Below are positions 44,563-56,544 of a DNA stretch of 64,000 nucleotides, piece after piece; position 1 is the first letter of the stretch; each line of letters opens with the position of its first letter. The notes under the pieces are model-generated. The model searched no databases and was not told the origin of the DNA. It saw only the letters and a program-made list of their open reading frames with translations. Source of the stretch: Prunus persica (taxonomy: Eukaryota; Streptophyta; Magnoliopsida; Rosales; Rosaceae); the NCBI RefSeq assembly GCF_000346465.2, contig NC_034011.1:19943928-20007927 (forward strand). The letters run 5' to 3'. The position numbers and the translations under genes are program-made.

Positions 44563-47500
44563 ATGAGTGATTCCTCTGGCACATTCAAGGTTGAACCTTC
44601 AAGTCCTTACTACATCAATAATTCAGATCATCCAGGTTTGGTAATTGTACCAAAGCCTTTGAATGGAGATAATTATGCAACGTGGCGCAGATTCATGACT
44701 ATTTCATTGAACGCAAAGAATAAATTGGGTTTCGTTGATGGAACTCTCAAAAAGCCGTCATCGGAATCCACTCCTGATGAACACGCGGTATGGATGCGCT
44801 ACAACGACATGGTTTTCTCCTGGATTGTCAACACTCTTGATCCCGAAATCAATAATAGTGTCATATATTGTACCACGGCCCGCGAGATTTGGGAGGATCT
44901 CCGTGAACGATTCTCTCAAAGCAACACTCCTCGTATCTTCCAACTTCAACGGGAGACTTCATATTTGACACAAGATCAATTGTCAGTTGCTGCCTATTAC
45001 ACCAAGTTGAAAGGTCTTTGGGATGAACTTGCTTCCTACACTGATTCTTCTACATGTACCCATTGCACCCATTGTGATGACGATGGCCATCGTATTGATA
45101 CCTGCTGGAAGCTTCATGGGTATCCAGAAGGTCATCCACGCCACAAACCTACGAAAAAGCATGATGGTCCATCTTCCAATCATGTTTCGGAAGGCCCAAC
45201 CAAGGATACGATGCAGTCTGTTATGTCCGGCCTTTCGGACCTTCAAATTCAACAGATGTTGGCTATCATGCATGACAAATCAGTTTCTGACAAGAAATCC
45301 CAGGTCCATGCAGCTGCCACCAACACAGGTTTGTCAAAATTAAAATTTCAGCGCTGGATTATTGACAGTGGCGCGACTGACCACATTGTTTCTTCTCCAA
45401 AATTGTTGGTTCATCGTAATATTGATCATTCTGTGCAACCGGTTCGTATGCCTAGTGGGGAGAAGGCTTCAATTACTACAACAGGATCATTCCCTCTCAA
45501 TTCTACTTATACTTTGCGTGATGTGCTATGTGTACCTACTTTCACAGTACATTTGATGTCTGTGAGTAAGCTTACAAAAAATTTGAATTGTTCAGTGACT
45601 TTTTTCCCATATTATTGCATTTTGCAGGACCTTGCTACGAGGAAGACGATTGGTTTGGGTAAGCAACATGACGGGCTTTATTACTTGGTGGCACTATTGG
45701 CGGAGACACCCCCCAACACAACCTACCAAAATCCCACTCACCGTCCATCCTGCAATCACACTGTCACCACTACCGACCTTTGGCATCGTCGTCTTGGCCA
45801 TGTTTCTTCCTCAAGATTACATTTTATGTCTAAGCATCTACTAGATTTCCCTTTTGTCTCTAATAATGCTTGTCATGTTTGTCCCTTGGCAAAGCAGAGT
45901 CGTCTCCCTTTCGGAACAAGTTCAATCTCCTCTGTCAAACCATTTGATTTAATTCATTGTGATATTTGGGGCCCTTATAAGCATTCGTCAATTTCTGGTG
46001 CCCATTATTTTCTTACAATAGTTGATGATTTTTCTCGCTTTACTTGGGTATTTTTAATGCGCCATAAACATGAGACTCAACATCTTTTAAAAACCTTTTT
46101 TTCTTTTGTTGGCACTCAATTTGATTCCCAAATTAAACAGCTTCGTGCCGACAATGGGGGGGAATTTCTTTCTCTTCAGACTTTCTTTCATGAACAAGGC
46201 GTCATTTTTCAACACTCTTGCGTTTATACGCCTCAACAAAATGGGGTCGTAGAACGTAAGCATCGCCACATCCTTGAAACGGCTCGTGCTTTAAAACTTC
46301 AGGCTAATCTTCCTTCAAAATTTTGGGGGGAATGTGTTTTAACTGCAGTTCATCTCATCAACCGTTTTCCTACTCCTCTTCTTTCTTTTCACACTCCTTT
46401 TGAACGTCTTTATTCCAAAACACCATCTTTCTCTCATCTCCGTGTTTTTGGTTGCCTTGCATATGCCACTAATGTTCATGTCACACATAAATTCGCTCCT
46501 CGTGCAATTCCATCTGTTTTCCTTGGTTATCCCCTCGGCCAAAAAGCTTTCAAACTTTATGATCTTGAGTCCCACAAAATTTTCACAAGTCGTGATGTTA
46601 AGTTCCATGAAAATATTTTTCCCTACCACACTTTTCCTTCCCCATCACTTTCGGTTCCCTCTGCCTTTCCGGCACCTCCTTTCCCTTCTGACGTCGACCC
46701 CGTTTTTTCTTCTTCTCCAGCAGCTCCTTTACCTGAGTCGACCCCCACCAGTCCACATCCCCTGCCTTCGTCCCCACCTGACACCACCACCGCGCCTGCT
46801 GAGCCCAGTCCACCTTTGCTCTCATCCCCACCAGCTGGGCACGTCCCTGGTTCACCCGTCACCAGTCCACATGCCCCCGCACCTGACCCACCACCTCTCC
46901 GCCGATCTGAACGCATCCCTGTGCCTTCCGTTCGCTTACGTGACTACATCTGCAATCAAGTCATGTTGCCCATCCCTGATCACTCGTCTTCTTTACTGCC
47001 GGGTCCTACTAAAGGTACACGTTTTCCGCTCTGCAATTTTCTCTCATATCATCATTATTCCCCCGCTCACTTTGCTTTCATTGCGAAAGTCAGTACTATT
47101 GTTGAACCCAGTTCTTATGAGGACGCTGCTCCCCACTCTCATTGGCAAGAGGCCATGCAGTCTGAATTGCAGGCTTTGTCTGATAACCACACTTGGAGTC
47201 TTACTCCGTTACCTGCTGGAAAGAAGCCCATTGGTTGTCGGTGGGTGTATAAAGTCAAGCTTAAGTCTGATGGCTCGGTTGAGCGCTACAAAGCCCGGTT
47301 GGTTGCTAAAGGTTTTACTCAGCTAGAAGGTGTTGATTATCATGATACCTTTTCTCCTACTGCCAAAATGCCCACTATCCGCTGCCTTCTCGCTCTTGCT
47401 GCCGCCCGTAATTGGTCCCTTCATCAGCTTGATGTCAACAATGCTTTTCTTCATGGTGATCTCCATGAGGAAATCTACATGCTCCCTCCACCTGGTCTTC

Positions 47501-48637
47501 GGCGACAGGGGGAGAACTTGGTATGTCGCCTTCATAAATCTCTTTATGGTTTAAAGCAAGCTTCTCGTCAATGGTTTGCTAAGTTTTCTCAGGCCATTTG
47601 TTCTACTGGTTACATTCAATCTAAAGCTGACTATTCATTATTTACACGCCATAAGGGGCACTCTTTCACAGCATTATTGATTTATGTTGATGACATTGTT
47701 ATCACGGGCAATGACCCTATAGCTATCTCGGCACTCAAGGCTTTTTTGCACCGTCATTTTCGTATTAAAGATCTTGGAGATTTGAAATACTTTTTGGGGA
47801 TTGAGGTAGCAAGATCAAAACAGGGCATTTTTCTTATCTCAACGCAAGTATGCATTGGAAATTTTGAAGGATGCAAAACTCCTAGGTGCCGCACCTGTTG
47901 ATTTTCCTATGGAAAAAGGTCTTAAGCTCTCAGATAAGGGTGAATTACTTAAAGATCCAGCTCAGTATAGAAGACTCGTTGGTCGCTTGATTTATTTGAC
48001 CATCACAAGGCCAGATATTACTTACTCTGTTCATGTCTTAAGTAGGTTTATGCATGCCCCACGTAAACCTCACATGGAGGCTGCACTTCGTATTCTTCGT
48101 TATTTAAAAAAATCGCCAGGTCAAGGCATATTATTGTCTTCTCAGAATGACTTGACTTTGCGTGCCTTCTGTGATTCTGATTGGGCAGGTTGTCCTAATA
48201 CTAGAAGGTCCACTACAGGCTATTGTGTGTTTCTGGGATCTTCTTTAATTTCATGGAAATCGAAGCGGCAGAAAACTGTATCTTTATCATCAGCAGAAGC
48301 TGAATATAGATCTATGGCAGCAGCATGTTGTGAGTTATCTTGGCTTCGATCCCTCCTCAAGGATTTGCGCATTCTTCATCGTCAATCTGCTTTGTTGTAT
48401 TGTGACAACAAGGCAGCTTTACATATTGCTGCCAATCCAGTATTTCATGAGAGAACAAGACATATTGAGATGGATTGCCATTTTATTCGAGATAAGATTC
48501 AGGAAGGTTTGATTGCCACACAACATGTGAGTTCGTCCTCTCAGTTAGCCGATATTCTTACTAAGGCATTGGGACGAGAAGAATTCAACAATCTTGTTCG
48601 CAAGTTGAGAGTTCTTGATATCCACTCTTCAACTTGA
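44563..48637 (+). pseudogene. Copia gag-pol polyprotein with one frame break
   Basis: The first open part (44563-47901) encodes, in order: a gag domain; a CCHC zinc knuckle at residues 168-181; a protease with DSGA at 268-271; a GAG-pre-integrase region (WHRRLGH); an integrase beginning near Asp467 (HCDIWGPY), with RADNGGEF and QQNGVVERKH; and a reverse transcriptase with YVDD at 1041-1044. A frame change near 47830-47850 moves the rest of RT and RNase H ([18 protein letters not shown]) to the frame running 47855-48637. The gag part looks short: the usual ~90-100 residues between the N-terminal domain and the knuckle are missing. The element is probably no longer autonomous. Confidence 0.88.
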
Positions 48638-48644
48638 GGGGGAG

Positions 48645-48822
48645 TGTAGGAAATCAGTTTGTATAATATCAAGTAATATCAATACTGTTGTAATTAGGAT
48701 TTACTTTCCTAGTAAGTTCCCTAGAATAGAGGACACGTTTCCTAGTATACTTAGAACTCTCTTGTATAAAACCAATTGTACCTATCAATGAAAATTATTT
48801 CTCTTCCAATATCATATTCACA
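48645..48822 (+). repeat. Copia 3' LTR
   Basis: 178 bp, preceded directly by the polypurine tract. Followed by the AAAGG duplication and the resumed UGT frame. Confidence 0.95.
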
Positions 48823-48827
48823 AAAGG

Positions 48828-49315
48828 CCCCGCCAAAGGGCGAGATTGCCATGCCAAGTGACTATGCGGATCCCAAGGGGGTCTTGCCGGAAGGGTTTCT
48901 AGATCGAACGGCTAGGATTGGGAAAGTCATAGGATGGGCCCCACAAGTGGCTATACTAGCCCACCCAGCAATCGGAGGGTTTGTATCGCATTGCGGGTGG
49001 AACTCCGTGTTGGAAAGTCTATGGTATGGCGTGCCAATTGCCACGTGGCCAATGTACTCGGAGCAACAATTAAATACTTTTGAGCTGGTGAAGGAATTGG
49101 GATTGGCCGTGGAAATTAAGATGGATTATAGGAAGGGAAGTGAAGTGGAGGTGAGTGCAGAGGAGATAGGGAGAGGGATAAGGGAAGTGATGGAGAAGGA
49201 CAGTGATATAAGAGAGAGGGTGAAGGAGATGAGTGTAAAGAGCAAGAAAGCCTTATTGGATGGTGGTTCCTCTCACTCTTCACTGGGGTGTTTTATTGAT
49301 CAAATTCAACTTTGA
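48828..49315 (+). pseudogene. UGT71A-like gene 8, 3' part
   Basis: Continues the frame broken at 44288 with no base lost. It encodes the [14 protein letters not shown] linker, the PSPG box ([20 protein letters not shown], then [10 protein letters not shown], ending EQ) and the normal C-terminus ending in a stop at 49315. No start codon of its own is expected; a possible upstream ATG at 48776 lies in LTR sequence and would give only a donor-domain fragment. PSPG residues are intact, which fits a recent break. Confidence 0.92.
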
Positions 49316-49600
49316 TTTATTTCATTTCTAGCTCTGTCCTCTATGTAACCACTTTTATCGTAGCACTTATTTTAGTGATATTTTTCTACAATAAACTTCT
49401 TTTTTTTCCAGGAAAAAAGAATTTAAATCATTGTTGAACCTTTTTTTTTTTTTTTTTTTTTTAAGAAGGGAGAAAGAAAGGACTTCTCTTGTATTAAGTT
49501 GTAACTTGTAAGGAAATTACACCATCAATTGAATGTATTTCATTTACAAGATTCTGATATGTACGCTACATCATTTGATGCAAATTCTGGAGAGTGAAGA
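49316..49600. other. UGT 3' flank, poly(T) run, then ZIP 3'-UTR-like DNA
   Basis: A long T run spans 49441-49462. From about 49500 the sequence resembles the 3' flank of the ZIP gene (52196-52290). Confidence 0.5.
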
Positions 49601-50060
49601 CACAAAACTTCGGAGAAAGAAGCAAGCAATGCCCAGAGAAAAGGAAAGAAAAAATTATGAACATCGTAGACTGACTAGTTTAAGCCCATTTGGCTATTAT
49701 AGGCATGCAACCACCTCCAACCAGCTTGAAGAACTTCCATTGCTCTGCATGTTTGGATTCAAAAAATCAGTTGCTAGCAGATCAACAAGGGAAATATAGA
49801 TTAAGATACCGGCTGATGCTGCATTGACCGGTATCTTATAATCTCTATGTCCCCTGTTGATATGCTTGCAGCAGACTTTATGAATTCAAAAATACAGAAA
49901 AAGGCTTCAAGCTGGGGCCAATATATCTATTCCTTTAGAGCTGGTTGCATGTCTATGATAGCCAAATGGGCTTAAACTAGGCATCTAGGAAGCTCAGAAT
50001 AATTGTTTCTTCTATTTTTCGCCATTTGCTTACTTCTTTTTCTGAAGTTTTTTGTGTTGG
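49601..50060. repeat. Inverted duplication of the ZIP last exon and 3' UTR
   Basis: The left arm (49601-49812) matches the minus-strand ZIP last exon and 3' UTR of the gene at 52360. The right arm (49828-50060) is an inverted, more diverged copy. The arms meet at AAGATACCGG / CCGGTATCTT with a 15-base loop. Decoded ZIP words occur on both sides: LAADFMNSK and MIAKWA on the + strand (49880-49975), and [10 protein letters not shown] on the - strand. Both ends carry the stop context of ZIP (TAGTTTAAGCCCATTTGGCTA on one arm). This is a pseudogene pair with hairpin potential, not an expressed transporter. Confidence 0.85.
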
Positions 50061-52359
50061 TAAACCTGGAAGTCAGGAATCGGAAGCACATAAAAGATAT
50101 GCAGATGATCCTAAATCTAAAGAAGTACACAAAATTTGAAGTTTGAGAGCGAGAGAAGATTTGAAGGGGGTGATGCTTAATTTCCACTCTTTATAGGAGG
50201 GATATTGGCAATCATGAAAAGTTTGTGTGGGAGTTTGTTATACTTACCACCTAGTTTTGGGAGGGCGCACTTGTGATGAAGGCCAAGATGATGGTCACAA
50301 AAGAAAAAGGAGAGTGATCCATTAACTTTGGAAAGCAGAGAGACACAATGCAGTGAAATCCAATGAATTCATTTTAAATTATTTGGTTATAAGTTATTTC
50401 CTAGCTAGTAGTACCATAAATGTTTTCTGCATTAATTTATTAATAGGATTCCGTGTGCATATAATATTTGAATAACTTGCTTTTCCTTATTTTAAGTAAA
50501 AATCCATTTCTTGATACTATTCTTTTCTTGCTGGTGGTGCTCAATGAGTGATTGAAGTTTTATTGCTGCTTTTTGTTCCTCTGTTACGCTGCTTGCCTCT
50601 TTGGCTTTGATCCCAAACTGAAAAGGAAACCAATCTGTCTGACAAAAGCAGAGAGACACAATGCAGGGTTAAGAGCCAAAGAACTTACAACCCAAAAGCA
50701 CTTCTCAGACACCTTCAGCAAAACAAAGCAAACAGATACTCCAAACAAGCCTTACAGGACTCTCAAGCTTGCAAGAATATAGACCTGAAATGATACACTA
50801 TTGGGAGGAAATTTCTATATCAGTATCAAAAGCAAGGTGTTTAAGAGTCAGCAATGTCTCAATCCTGCATGTCAATTCAGCTTAGATTTTTGTAATGGTA
50901 AGACTACATTTGATTACTGTTGATGGAAAAGAGAGCACAATATTTAATTAAGTGGGAACAGATGGTCCAATCACTGAGATTTGGGGCCCCAGGTGTCAAA
51001 GGCTGGACACTTTGGAACCTTTGCTTTGTTCTTGAGTGGGCCTTCTTGAAGACTATTACATTAATGGGTCAATGGTTGTAGACTATATATTTCAATATAT
51101 AATCTATATAATAAATTAAAACTCACATCAAATCTATTACGCTGGTAAATTAGAGTAGTTTAGAATATTGCTCGGTGTTGTAAAAATGATTCATGAGTCA
51201 GAGAGATTGTGATGGGAAGAGAGGAGGTAGGGGAAGCCGAAAGATCAAAGTAAGCAAGTTAAACAAATAGTGTTGCCAACTGCTAAGTAGTAACTGCTAA
51301 GTAAAGAAAAGCAACATCTCAGAATCTGGGATGGCCAGGATTCTTCAAGAAAGAAATAACAAAAAGAGTGGTGAATTACCTTCGTAAACTTTGAAAAGTT
51401 TTTGTTTTCTTGTTTACTGAAGAAAAGTTACAGCAATTATTTCTTGTAAAATTCAATATTTTCGACGTTAAGCTGACGATATCATCCAAGAAGTGTTGAA
51501 AGCCATGAGCAAAGCAATGTAAACGTTTACTTCTTGTCCAATTTAAAATATCTCAATTGTACACTGCAGAATACAGCAATCTTCTTTGTTTTTTTATAAT
51601 GATTATATCTTATTGCAGTCAAATCCAAAGAATTGATTTTAATTTAATTTATTTGGCCAATGCCATCACTATTAATATTAATAGGATTCCATTCCATGTT
51701 ACATATAATATTTCATTGCAGCTGTGCTCAACCTTTTTGTTTGTTTGACAATTCATGTTTGCTTTCCTTATCATTGACAATCCATTTCTCGATTCTATTC
51801 TTTTCTTGCTGGTGGCGCTCAATGAGTAATTGAAATTTCATTGCAAATTATATTTGTATCAAAACAGATATTTGTATCTGCAGTGTAAATCTCTTTTCAG
51901 GTGGACCAAGTCAACTGCAACAGCAGAAAAACACAATGCAGGGCTAAAAGCCTACATGTCAGTTCAGCATACAATTTATTTCCTGTTCCTTTTGGTTAAA
52001 TTTCTGGTGACTTTTTCCGTCACTTTGGGAAGGGGGTGGGGGGGAGGACACTTCCTCTGAATTTCCGAACTACAACCTTGTGGGCCCTTGACATTGGGAA
52101 AGGAATCAACTAGACTAATGTTCAGATTGAATGTTTGACTCTTTAGCAAAAAAACAAACACTTCTCCTCTTTTGAATTGTAAACAAACTACACCATCAAC
52201 TTAATGCTTTTTTTTTTTTGACACAGAATTCTGAGATTTAAACTACATAATTTGATGCTAATTATGGAGAAATAAAACACAGAACTTGAGAAAAAAACAA
52301 ACTAGCAAATGGCACAAAGAAAAAGAACAAAAAATTATCGACATCCTAGACTGCTTAGT
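50061..52359. other. ZIP downstream region with duplicated non-coding pieces
   Basis: No gene is present. About 50440-50690 and 51680-51960 are diverged copies of the same sequence (shared TTCTTTTCTTGCTGGTGG and ACACAATGCAGGG). This indicates that the rearrangement that made the inverted ZIP copy involved a larger piece of its 3' flank. Confidence 0.6.
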
Positions 52360-53638
52360 TTAAGCCCATTTGGCTAGCAGAGACATAAAACCAGCTCCAA
52401 GAAGAAGAGCTATATTAGCCCCAACTTGAAGTCTTCCATTGCTCTGCAATTTTGGGTTCATAAAATCAGCTGCTAGCAGATCAACAAGGGACATATAGAT
52501 TAAGATACCGGCTGATGCTGCGTTGAAAACGCCTTCAACGATGAGGGCAGTTGGGCTGTTTTCTTTATAAACGTTTGAAATTCCGATACCAATTGCAATT
52601 CCAACAGGAGTTGTAAGAGAGAAGAACAGAGCCATGATTGCAACTCCTCGAGCCGTGAATTTCGCCTACATAAAGTAAGAAAAACAAAAAATCCTCTCAG
52701 CATCTTCCAGAGTTTAATTGAACTTACAGATTAGTCAAGTATGCAAAGCAATTACCTGAGATATGCATCCACCAAGTCCCATGCCCTCGAAAAACTGATG
52801 GAAGGTCAAGGCAGCTACAAGAGGCCTTATGGTGTCGGGACTTTCAGAAGCACCTAAAGAAATTCCAATAATGACAGAATGCACAATAATCCCCAACTCC
52901 AAAACCTGCAACAAGATCAAAACTAATCAATCAATATTCCCCACTAATTACTAAACATAAACCAACATAAATAACAAATCAAAAACCAACACTCTCTGCT
53001 AAACAAAAGAAAATTAAAAGTACCTGTGAAATCACTCTGTGCCTAAGAAGTTGTGTTGTAGGTGAGGTGTCAACTGCACCATGAGCATGACCATGAGTTG
53101 CATGAGTATGAACATGCACGTGACCCTCATGCTCTCCAGCCTTCTCCTGGTCACCGCAGCTCTCCGCAGGCCGAGCCTTATTGTTCTTGAAGTGAGACCT
53201 GCTGTAGTAAGAAGTGGCAGAGGCATCCACCATCAAAGTCCCAATGGCAGCAACCATGGCCACAAACCCAGTGAAGGGGAACTTCCCCCATGGATTCTCC
53301 TTAAGGCAAGGCGATGTCAAATTATCAAAAGCATCCGGAAGCACATGTATGAACCCGGTAGCCAATATGACACCGGCTGCAAAGGCCTTGATGAGGAAGA
53401 AGATGTTCCTGTCGGGGTGCAAAGCCGGGATGGTCTTCCCAAGAATCGGAATGCCAACACCGATTGCACTGGCAACTAGTATCGATGCAATCGCGGCCAG
53501 TTTGTACTTGAGGGCTTCGGTTTTGTTCCGGTCCCCATCTTCTTCTTCGTCACATGTGCACTCTCCGAAAACTAAAGTTGGAAGTATAAGGAGGAGGCAT
53601 AAGAATGCCAAGAAACTATGTTGTCTAAGTTTGTTCAT
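52360..53638 (-). CDS. ZIP family zinc/iron transporter (three exons)
   Basis: Exons on the minus strand: 53638-53024, 52905-52756 and 52665-52360, all phase-0 with GT-AG borders (CAG|GTAC, TCAG|GTAA, TGTAG|GCG). The product is 356 residues. It has an N-terminal signal-like hydrophobic stretch (1-25), a short Cys/Asp/Glu-rich segment (ECTCDEEE), TM1-3, a His-rich cytosolic loop at 170-187 ([18 protein letters not shown]), and TM4-8. TM4 His214 (IIVHSVIIG) and TM5 His241/Glu245 ([12 protein letters not shown]) are the family's metal-path residues. The tail LLAKWA is typical. ZIP/IRT proteins carry Zn2+ or Fe2+ into the cytosol across the plasma membrane. It most resembles plant zinc transporter 1/8-like proteins; substrate not assignable. 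The gene is intact. Confidence 0.93.
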
Positions 53639-53764
53639 CCTAAAAATCTAAACAAGTAGGCAGAATATGAAGAAAAGTACTCAAAATCACTCAAAATAAG
53701 TGATCACAAGAGGGAGAAGAAGAGGAGTGAGAGAATGAGAGAAGGTTTGACGGGGTGGTGCCAA

Positions 53765-53772
53765 TTTATATA
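53765..53772 (-). promoter_or_regulatory. TATA box of the ZIP gene
   Basis: On the minus strand TATATAAA lies about 127 bp before the start codon, in CCTATATAAATTGG. Confidence 0.6.
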
Positions 53773-54607
53773 GGAGAGTGTAGGGTATTTTGTGTCATTG
53801 ACTTCAAAGGAAAGTTTTAAAATTTTTAAAAAGGGTTAAGAAAATAATGAGGTCATGAAAACAAAACAATAATCTTAAAACTCAGAAATCATGGATATGC
53901 AGGAATTAGGGGATGCATTAGAGATAATGGTGAAGAAATAATGAGGACATTTGATGGAGGACTTTGACTTGGACAAGAAATTGATTTTCTCTTCAGAGCG
54001 GGATTGAAACAACCAACCATGAAAATGGGTTGGTTCGGAAAAACCCATGTATTAATTTCGAGTGTTGTAAGAATGTCGAAACCGGATGTGTGGGAGAGGC
54101 CATGCCATCACAAACTCTGATTTTTTTTTTCTTTCTTTTCCTTAATTAATAATTACTTCCCTCTCTAGGGCCATATCATTAATTTGAATCAATATTATTT
54201 TTTAAGCATTAACTTGAATTAATAGTATTCATTTAGATAATTAATTAGAATAATATGGAATAGGGCAGTTCACCTAGCACAAGAAAAATACTCAAATAGC
54301 TATTCTGTAGGCTAGTATCAATCTAAAGAACCACAGTTTTTGAACAGAATTCATCCCATTTAATAAATTATCTAGCTGGGGTCATTTCGGCATTAGTCTT
54401 TGAAGTAAGGATAGGTCGTCAATCGTGCACGTAAACGTTGGCAATTTCTAACTGAAGGAAATTGACAATGGGGTGAGTAGCCCAACTCTTTATAAGTCCT
54501 TACAATGTTTTCTAGCTTTCCAATGTTAGAATTTTTACCTTCACATTCTCACACGCTCCTGCACTTGTGGCAAAATTTTAAGCCTAACACTTGGACAATA
54601 CATTTTG
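53773..54607. other. ZIP upstream intergenic
   Basis: AT-rich, no gene recognised. No inverted zinc-response element (TGTCGACA) was found by eye. Confidence 0.45.
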
Positions 54608-55259
54608 GGGTATACTAGTGATTTGCCCCCTGAACTTGTACTTAACTTTCGATTGACTCCCTATTTTTTTTTTTTAGAAAATTAAGGATATGAACTTCTT
54701 TTTTTCGCCAATTTCCCCCCTATCGTCTAAATTCTTAACATTTCATCCAATTTTTAGTTAAATCATTTTCAAATAATAATTTTTTTGGACAATTTTGAAA
54801 GAAAAAAAATAAACCTATGCCAACCCCTTCCATCTCCTCCCTTTCCCCCAGAACCACCAACCCTTAACTCCAAGACCAAATCCCAAAANNNNNNNNNNNN
54901 NNNNNNNNNNNNNNNNNNNNNNNNNNNNNNNNNNNNNNNNNNNNNNNNNNNNNNNNNNNNNNNNNNNNNNNNNNNNNNNNNNNNNNNNGAGAGAGAGAGA
55001 GAGAGAGAGACAGAGAATCATTCGAATTTTCTGGTTCTTACTTTATTTTTCGTTTTTTATTTATTTTTAATGTACAAAATGACCATTTTGCCCTCATATT
55101 TTAACGGCAAATTAGATGAAATGTTGCAGATTTAGACGGCATGAGGGAAATTTGGGAAAAAAAGAAGTTCATATCCTTAATTTTCTATATATAAAAAAAA
55201 GGATAGGGAGTCAATCGAAAGTTAGGTATAAGTTCATGGGGCAAATCACTAGTATACTC
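54608..55259. mobile_element. Terminal-inverted-repeat element (MULE-like MITE) spanning an assembly gap
   Basis: The ends are long inverted repeats: TATACTAGTGATTTGCCCC then GAACTTGTACTTAACTTTCG, and the same inverted at 55200-55257. The flanks carry ATACATTTTG on both sides (54598-54607, 55260-55269), a 10-bp duplication in the range of Mutator-like elements. The middle is lost in a run of N beside a (GA)n tract. The arms extend for at least 150 bp. Confidence 0.8.
54889..54988. other. Assembly gap, exactly 100 N
   Basis: A round run of 100 N next to a GA microsatellite and within an inverted repeat, so the true length is unknown. Confidence 0.99.
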
Positions 55260-56544
55260 ATACATTTTGGATGACGTAGAGCATGGGTCGTCATTAAACT
55301 TTCACACATTGGCTAATCCACTCTAATACCATGAAGAAACAAAGACTATGAAATAGCAACAGACAAGAACAGAGAATTATAGTGGTTCGGCCGTTGATGC
55401 CTACGTCCACTTTGAATGAAATTGTCTTATTCATCATAGTATTATCACAGCAAGACAGCACCTTAGAGCTTTATAGATGGGTACAGGCACAAGGCAAGAA
55501 TAAACAATTGTAACATGCACCCAAGACAAGCATGCTCCACCACTCAAGCATACTCCATCATTACACAGCTATCCAAACAATGGATAATATAATAATGTAG
55601 TATTCCAACACTAACCATATCAAATGTTAGTTCCACAGTGATTTTATAAGGTCAGAAATAGCATAAACTCTTGTTCTATTTTTGGATGAGGAACAAAACG
55701 ACAAGAAACAACTACAGAACAAGGCCCCAATTCACACCGAGACCATAAAGATCTAACTGGAGAGCAGTTGATCATTAAGAAAGAGATCAATGAAGAGCTT
55801 GACAACGTTAAATTCAGAGAGAGAGGTGAGAGAATCAAATCATAGATTAATAGTGGGGCAACAGATTCTTCAATGGACTGTCTTATTTATGGATGGACTT
55901 GGCTATAGTTTATGCCACTTTGTATTAATATACAGACCGACTTTATACTGAGGAAGGTTTGGATAAGCTACCAAATTAAATTGGGCTGTCCTGATCAGAA
56001 ACAAAAATAGGTTTTAGATTATGCATTGTAGGTAACTATATATATGTCCTTGAAGATGAAAGAAAGTGGATGGCTAGCCTGGCCATGCATGTGAGTTCTT
56101 ATTGGAAGTATTATAATGCACTGAATTGACTTCAAAGTTCGTACGTTCTGCCAATGAAATCCAACACATTTTTTAAGTTATAAAGGTTATCTCCAACCCA
56201 TGAGGTCAAACCCAAATAATTTCAAATTATAGCATAATTTTTCTCATACTTCAAGAAAAGTAAGGGGTTAAAATTGAGAAAACTCAAACTTGGGACCAAA
56301 TTCCAGTTCAGCTATTGCCTCGATTGGAAAATTTTTTGGTGGAGCCCAATCAAGGCTGACGCAGCCCATGTGCAAGAAGGAATTAATGGGCACTAGGTGT
56401 CGCGCTATGTTGTTGCAGAAGCTGTGGCGCGTTGGTGTCGCGCCTTTGTTTTTTTTCCAACAATAATCCAAATTCAACCATCCATATTAAATCCAAGCTA
56501 TTTTAACGGTAGAAAAAAAATCCAACAGTCAAAATAATATTTTA
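55260..56544. other. Intergenic, retroelement-like words
   Basis: No coding sequence was recognised. The phrase GTGGTTCGGCCGTTGATGCC near 55382 resembles LTR sequence seen in other Rosaceae repeats, but no element ends were fixed. Confidence 0.4.

Larger units (their letters stand above)
44289..48822 (+). mobile_element. Ty1/copia LTR retrotransposon, young
   Basis: A 4,534-bp element with 178-bp LTRs (44289-44466 and 48645-48822), each TG...CA, differing at one base that I can see. The target duplication AAAGG lies at 44284-44288 and 48823-48827. The primer-binding site TGGTATCAGAGC, typical of initiator-Met tRNA priming, begins at 44467. A polypurine tract (GAGGGGGAG) ends at 48644. It lies inside UGT gene 8 in the same orientation. 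Confidence 0.96.

Noticed and set aside
7631..49315. A biosynthetic gene cluster combining different enzymes
   Set aside because: Only UGT paralogues and transposons are present, with no other pathway enzymes between them. It is a tandem gene family.
53081..53651. Two + strand frames of 132 and 145 residues
   Set aside because: Antisense to the first exon of the ZIP gene, whose splice sites and motifs are clear.
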